This document shows positions 60,659 to 64,000 of a stretch of 64,000 nt of DNA, piece after piece. Location of the stretch: assembly GCA_049306275.1 (NCBI GenBank), contig JBAQQB010000132.1, positions 1-64,000 on the forward strand. The letters are read 5' to 3'. The notes under the pieces were generated by a model. It was not told where the DNA came from. It saw only the letters and a list, made by a program, of their open reading frames with translations, and ran no database searches. Position 1 is the stretch's first letter. Every line of letters starts with the position of its first letter. The position numbers and the translations under genes were made by a program. The DNA comes from JADJTT01 sp049306275 (GTDB lineage Bacteria > Bacteroidota > Bacteroidia > Chitinophagales > Saprospiraceae).

Positions 60659-60724
60659 TTGACAAAAATCAACAGCGGGTTTGACTATAATCATTACAAG
60701 GGGCTTGGAAAACAGGGATTTTTG
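60659..60724 (+). promoter_or_regulatory. FNR-type box and promoter of the stress protein gene
   Basis: TTGACAAAAATCAA (60659-60672) fits the FNR/CRP half-site pair TTGA-N6-TCAA. GATTTTTG (60717-60724) is one base off TAnnTTTG and lies 22 bp before the ATG at 60747. Box centre to -7 start is about 51.5 bp, against 52.5 bp at ccoI. Confidence 0.55.
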
Positions 60725-60746
60725 AAAGGAATGAAAAATCCATACC

Positions 60747-61670
60747 ATGAAAACTCCATCCCCGAATACGATTGAACGGAACGGGATCCAGCCCCTGGAG
60801 ATCGTCCAGGCCTTGGTGGCACTGGAGTTAGCTGATGCGGACGAACCGGTACTGGATTTCTTCGACTTCTTTTCCAGCCAGGTGCCTGTTGGCGCTGCCT
60901 ATTTTGTCCACGTATTGCCAAAGCTCGATTTCTTCATGGAGGACCAGTCCAACGCGCATCCCTATGAGATCGATCGCGATGCCCTCCAAAGGATGGAAGA
61001 CAAGATCGTGGCCCGGCTGCCCCAGCAGCACGCCATCTACGTGGAATTCGACGTCAAGGAAGGCAACCCCCTCGAAGAAATCCTGAAAGACGCCGAAGAT
61101 GTCGGCGCCGACCTGATCGTCATCGGCCAACGTTCCGATACCGAAGTACACGGCGTACTGGCGAAAAACCTGGTCCGCAAAGTCAAGGGCAATGCACTGG
61201 TCGTGCCCGACAAGGCACGTTCTTCCATCAGGAAGATCCTCGTGCCGATCGACTTTTCCGCCAACTCGATCCGCGCCCTGCAAACGGCGATCGCATTGAA
61301 CAAGCAACTGGAGGAACCGGCAAAGCTGGTCTGCCTCAACATCTACGACATGCCCAACCTGAGCGTCTACAAAACGGGCAAATCCCGCGAACAGCTCAGG
61401 AACATGATCGAAGAAGACCGCACCAATGCCTTCAAGGCATTCCTGCATACCTACGCCAACGAGATCGAAGATCAGATCGATACCGTTCTCGTCGAGCGCG
61501 ACCTTCCCGGTATCGCCCGCTACATCCTCGATTTTGCCGCAGAAAACGAAGTAGACTTCATCGTGATGGGCGCCAAAGGCCACTCCAGGGTCGACCTCCT
61601 GCTCATGGGCAGCGTCACCGAGAAGTTGCTGACGCTCAACGATACGATCCCCACGATGGTCATCAAGTAA
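60747..61670 (+). CDS. Tandem-domain universal stress protein
   Basis: 307 residues with two UspA folds. Domain 1 (about 15-155) ends in LIVIGQRSDTEVHGVLAKNL; domain 2 (about 160-307) starts IRKILVPIDFSANSIRALQT and ends with FIVMGAKGHSRVDLLLMGSV, whose G-x2-G-x9-G(S) pattern is the ATP-binding signature. Domain 1 lacks the full signature, so ATP binding is probably limited to domain 2. The FNR-type box upstream suggests oxygen-limited induction together with the cbb3 oxidase. A clear terminator follows. The convergent antiporter gene also has a stress-protein-like C-terminal part. Confidence 0.9.
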   Translation: MKTPSPNTIERNGIQPLEIVQALVALELADADEPVLDFFDFFSSQVPVGAAYFVHVLPKLDFFMEDQSNAHPYEIDRDALQRMEDKIVARLPQQHAIYVEFDVKEGNPLEEILKDAEDVGADLIVIGQRSDTEVHGVLAKNLVRKVKGNALVVPDKARSSIRKILVPIDFSANSIRALQTAIALNKQLEEPAKLVCLNIYDMPNLSVYKTGKSREQLRNMIEEDRTNAFKAFLHTYANEIEDQIDTVLVERDLPGIARYILDFAAENEVDFIVMGAKGHSRVDLLLMGSVTEKLLTLNDTIPTMVIK

Positions 61671-61714
61671 GAGAAGGTGCAGATTTTTCTGTTCGTATAG
61701 GTTAGTTTTCACAA

Positions 61715-61745
61715 GAGGCCGCCCGGTTAGCGGGGGCCTCTTTTT
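61715..61745 (+). terminator. Rho-independent terminator after the stress protein gene
   Basis: Stem GAGGCC(G)CCCG / CGGGGGCCTC with a 5-nt loop, followed by TTTTT at 61741-61745. It reaches the stop codon of the convergent antiporter. Confidence 0.8.
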
Positions 61746-63907
61746 CATTCGTCTTGTTTCGGCTCCGGCCGGAAAATATTCCTCAGCCCCTTTCCGATCT
61801 TTTTCACCCGGTCAATATTCCGCTGGATAGAATCGCCGGAGAAATCTTCGTATTCGTCGAAGGGATGATCCTCTGTATGCGCTTGCGGGAAAATAACGAT
61901 CCGGCTGAATTCCTCGAACTTGCGCTCCATCCGGGAAGGCAGTTTTTCGAGCGCCCCGGTGTGGGAAATAGACCCCTTTCGGGAAGATATGACCACCAGC
62001 AAGTCTTCTTTCTGAACCTTGAGAGGTGAAAAATCTATTTCATCCCATTCTTCCAAATTGGAAAACTGAACGAGCACGCTCTGCCGGGTCGCCCTAAGGT
62101 AATACCGGATTGCTTTTTCGGTCTTCGCATTGCAGCAAACCGTCACCGGAATACTCAACTCCTGCGCCAGCTTGCTCATTTTTGCAGCCCAGAAGGCAAA
62201 GCCTTTTTCCAGTTGGGAAAGGGGTGGAACAATAGCCAGCATGCGTTTATGCGTGGGGAGCGGACGCTCGAAATAGCAGATCATCACCATTTTATCCGTA
62301 CCTCCCAGGATGTATTCGAGCTTTTCCCCCATCAGTTTCTCCAACATGCCGACCCGCTGCGGCCATCCCAGCACGATCATGTCGGACATGATCTCCTTGG
62401 AGGTTCTCACAATGCCGCTGGCCGGGTTGTGGTCGATCGTCGCCAGCACGTTGACGCGGGTGTCGGATGCCGAGCCCTGCTGGACCAGCCCCTCCATGGC
62501 GTTCCTGGCCTGGATGATGTTGGCCTCCGAGTCGTCGTTGTTGGGCACCACGGTGAGCAGGGAGATGGGGTTGGCAGATTTGCCGTTCTTGATCAAAACG
62601 GCAAAATCAAGGAGCTTTTCCAGGCTGGCCGGGTTGGCAACCGGCAAAAGGATATGCTCGTCGGCGCCCGGTTCCGGCCGTTTCAGGGCATTCGCTTCCG
62701 GCTCTCCTTTCATCACGATCTTTTTGGCTGCCCGCTCAGTGGCGAAGGAGGCCACGATGCAGGTGATCAAAATAAGTATAATGGTGCCGTTCAAGATATT
62801 CTCATCGAGGATACCTGCCTTGAAGCCCACCAGAATGACTGCCAGGGTAGCCGCCGCATGGGCGCTGCTGAGACCGAAGATCAGTTGCCGCTGCTCGCCG
62901 GTGTATTTGAAGATCCATTGGGTTGCCAGGGCTGCGACCCATTTTCCGATCAGGGCTACCACTGTGAGAACGCCTGCGACGATAAGGGCATTTGGCCCCT
63001 TGAGAATCACCTGCACATCCACCAGCATGCCTACGCTGATCAGGAAAAAGGGAATGAACAGGGAATTGCCGATGAATTCGATCCGGTTCATCAGGGCGGA
63101 TGAATGCGGTATCAGGCTGTTGAGCGCCAGGCCCGCCATAAAAGCGCCGATGATGGGCTCCACACCGGCTACTTCGGCCAGAAAAGCAGCGAAAAAGACG
63201 ACTGCGAGCACAAAGATGTAGTGCGAATGTTTCTCGCTCTCCAGCTTTCTGAAGAACCATCCGGCCACCCGGGGTACAAGTATGAACATGATAGCCCCGA
63301 ATATAGCGAGCGAAACGCCGAGACGGATCCAGAACTCCTGGTTCAATGATCCCTCGTTGGCGCCCATGATTACCGCAAGGATGATGAGCACCGCTGTATC
63401 GGTAAGTATGGTGCCTCCAACTGTGATGGCAACCGCCTGGTTTTTCGAAACCCCCAGTTTACTTACAATTGGGTAGGCCACCAGGGTGTGGGTGGCAAAC
63501 ATACTGGCCGTCAGGAAACTGGCGTTGAAATCATAACCCAACCCGTAATAGCAGGCGGGGAATCCGAGGGCGATTGGCAACGCGAAGGTGAAAAATCCGA
63601 AGACCAGGCTTTTGTTGCGGTTGACCTTGAACTCTCCCATGTCCAGCTCCAGACCGGCAATAAACATGATGTAGAGCAGGCCAATGGTGGAAAACAGGTC
63701 AACGGCGGAATTTTTCTCCAAAATATTGAAGCCGTGGGGCCCAATAATCACGCCGGAAATGATCAGGCCGATGATGCCCGGAATATTGATCCGTTTTAGC
63801 AACAGAGGCGACAAAAGGATGATTAATAAAACAAGCGAAAAGACCAGTACCGGGTTTTTAAGCGGCAACTCAAACTCATGCATCAGGTGCTCAAGGAATT
63901 CCATCAT
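61745..63907 (-). CDS. CPA2-family cation:proton antiporter with C-terminal stress-protein-like domain
   Basis: 720 residues from the ATG at 63907 (a TTG three codons upstream and an ATG one codon downstream are alternatives). Residues about 15-400 are the Na+/H+ exchanger domain: LLLKRINIPGIIGLIISGVI, GPHGFNIL, LYIMFIAGLELDMGEF, SMFATHTLVAYPIVSKLGVS and GGTILTDTAVLIILAV, with about twelve helices. The cytoplasmic rest (about 420-720) has two universal-stress-like folds (for example DEHILLPVANPASLEKLLDF and MIVLGWPQRVG). It belongs to the KefB/NapA-type group and probably exchanges K+ or Na+ for protons. It is convergent with the stress protein gene and divergent from the gene at the right edge. 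Confidence 0.92.
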   Translation of the reverse strand: MMEFLEHLMHEFELPLKNPVLVFSLVLLIILLSPLLLKRINIPGIIGLIISGVIIGPHGFNILEKNSAVDLFSTIGLLYIMFIAGLELDMGEFKVNRNKSLVFGFFTFALPIALGFPACYYGLGYDFNASFLTASMFATHTLVAYPIVSKLGVSKNQAVAITVGGTILTDTAVLIILAVIMGANEGSLNQEFWIRLGVSLAIFGAIMFILVPRVAGWFFRKLESEKHSHYIFVLAVVFFAAFLAEVAGVEPIIGAFMAGLALNSLIPHSSALMNRIEFIGNSLFIPFFLISVGMLVDVQVILKGPNALIVAGVLTVVALIGKWVAALATQWIFKYTGEQRQLIFGLSSAHAAATLAVILVGFKAGILDENILNGTIILILITCIVASFATERAAKKIVMKGEPEANALKRPEPGADEHILLPVANPASLEKLLDFAVLIKNGKSANPISLLTVVPNNDDSEANIIQARNAMEGLVQQGSASDTRVNVLATIDHNPASGIVRTSKEIMSDMIVLGWPQRVGMLEKLMGEKLEYILGGTDKMVMICYFERPLPTHKRMLAIVPPLSQLEKGFAFWAAKMSKLAQELSIPVTVCCNAKTEKAIRYYLRATRQSVLVQFSNLEEWDEIDFSPLKVQKEDLLVVISSRKGSISHTGALEKLPSRMERKFEEFSRIVIFPQAHTEDHPFDEYEDFSGDSIQRNIDRVKKIGKGLRNIFRPEPKQDE

Positions 63908-63949
63908 ATACTCCAATTTCCGTTCGGTTTCAAGATAGCAAAAAATCCT

Positions 63950-63957
63950 TACCTTTG
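63950..63957 (+). promoter_or_regulatory. Promoter of the right-edge gene
   Basis: TACCTTTG is an exact TAnnTTTG match, 17 bp before the ATG at 63975. Confidence 0.5.
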
Positions 63958-63974
63958 CGGGCTAATTGCCTGGC

Positions 63975-64000
63975 ATGAAATTCACCGAAGAAGTTAACCG
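63975..64000 (+). CDS. Start of a gene cut by the window edge, possibly peptide chain release factor 3
   Basis: Only the first residues are visible: MKFTEEVN plus the first two bases of another codon. Release factor 3 (PrfC) proteins begin with a similar F-(T/N)-EE-(V/I) segment just before RRRTFAIISHPDAGKTT, so prfC is a guess that the next few codons would settle. The promoter upstream supports a real start. Confidence 0.35.

Noticed and set aside
1..64000. CRISPR arrays, tRNA or rRNA genes, integrases, transposases
   Set aside because: No regularly spaced repeats, no cloverleaf-like or rRNA-like segments and no recombinase motifs were seen, although a careful tRNA scan was not possible by eye.

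Overview
This window looks like a chromosomal segment of a Bacteroidota bacterium, most likely from the Saprospiria/Lewinella-like branch; the genus is inference. The support is a SusC/SusD operon, a type IX secretion sorting domain, a fused CcoN-CcoO oxidase subunit followed by a ccoQ-ccoP-ccoG-ccoH set, and many start sites preceded by the Bacteroidota -7 element TAnnTTTG. Core genes are GC-rich. Several accessory genes are visibly AT-rich, which suggests they arrived by transfer. I saw no rRNA, tRNA, CRISPR array, integrase or transposase.

Positions 1-23.8 kb are a dense defence island. It opens with a DUF2442-HTH regulator, a DUF3883 protein and a GmrSD-type (DUF262/DUF1524) restriction enzyme. 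A SNF2 helicase follows whose conserved N-terminus continues upstream without a normal start codon. Next is a six-gene, tightly packed run: XRE-ImmA, DUF1016 nuclease, type III Mod, type III Res, and Gabija GajA and GajB. After Gabija comes an AT-rich three-frame membrane module (18679 to 17302, minus strand) in which a 10-A tract separates a 47-residue membrane ORF from a 244-residue ORF lacking an ATG. Then come an HNH endonuclease of the phosphorothioate-sensing type, tail to tail with a DndC-like PP-loop protein, a complete AbiEi/AbiEii pair and a second XRE-ImmA regulator.

Positions 23.9-34.4 kb hold a TonB-domain protein and a T9SS cargo protein that diverge from a nested palindrome. 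They are followed by an ankyrin-TPR-CHAT protease candidate with an unknown partner gene, divergent from a HipB-like regulator with two operator-like sites. An HD hydrolase and a secreted caspase-TPR protein complete this part.

Positions 34.6-43.8 kb are a polysaccharide utilisation locus (PKD lipoprotein, SusC, SusD and two GH30 enzymes), plausibly for a beta-glucan. Positions 43.9-49.6 kb hold a DUF2911 lipoprotein, a Nudix enzyme, QueD, and a three-gene operon with an EAD-like small protein and two membrane proteins, the first and last of which share a C-terminal GN(N/D)NIV tail.

Positions 49.6-64 kb are respiratory: a methyltransferase, a HemN-like protein without the radical-SAM cysteines, then ccoI, ccoS, ccoNO, ccoQ, ccoP, ccoG, ccoH, a SafE-like membrane protein, a tandem universal stress protein and a CPA2 antiporter. 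Two FNR-type boxes, before ccoI and before the stress protein gene, share a 12-bp core and lie at nearly the same distance from their predicted promoters.

The best candidates for undescribed systems are the slippage-linked membrane module (17302-18679), the ANK-TPR-CHAT locus (25679-31145) and the EAD-like membrane operon (45336-48759). All assignments come from reading the sequence; no database search was run.
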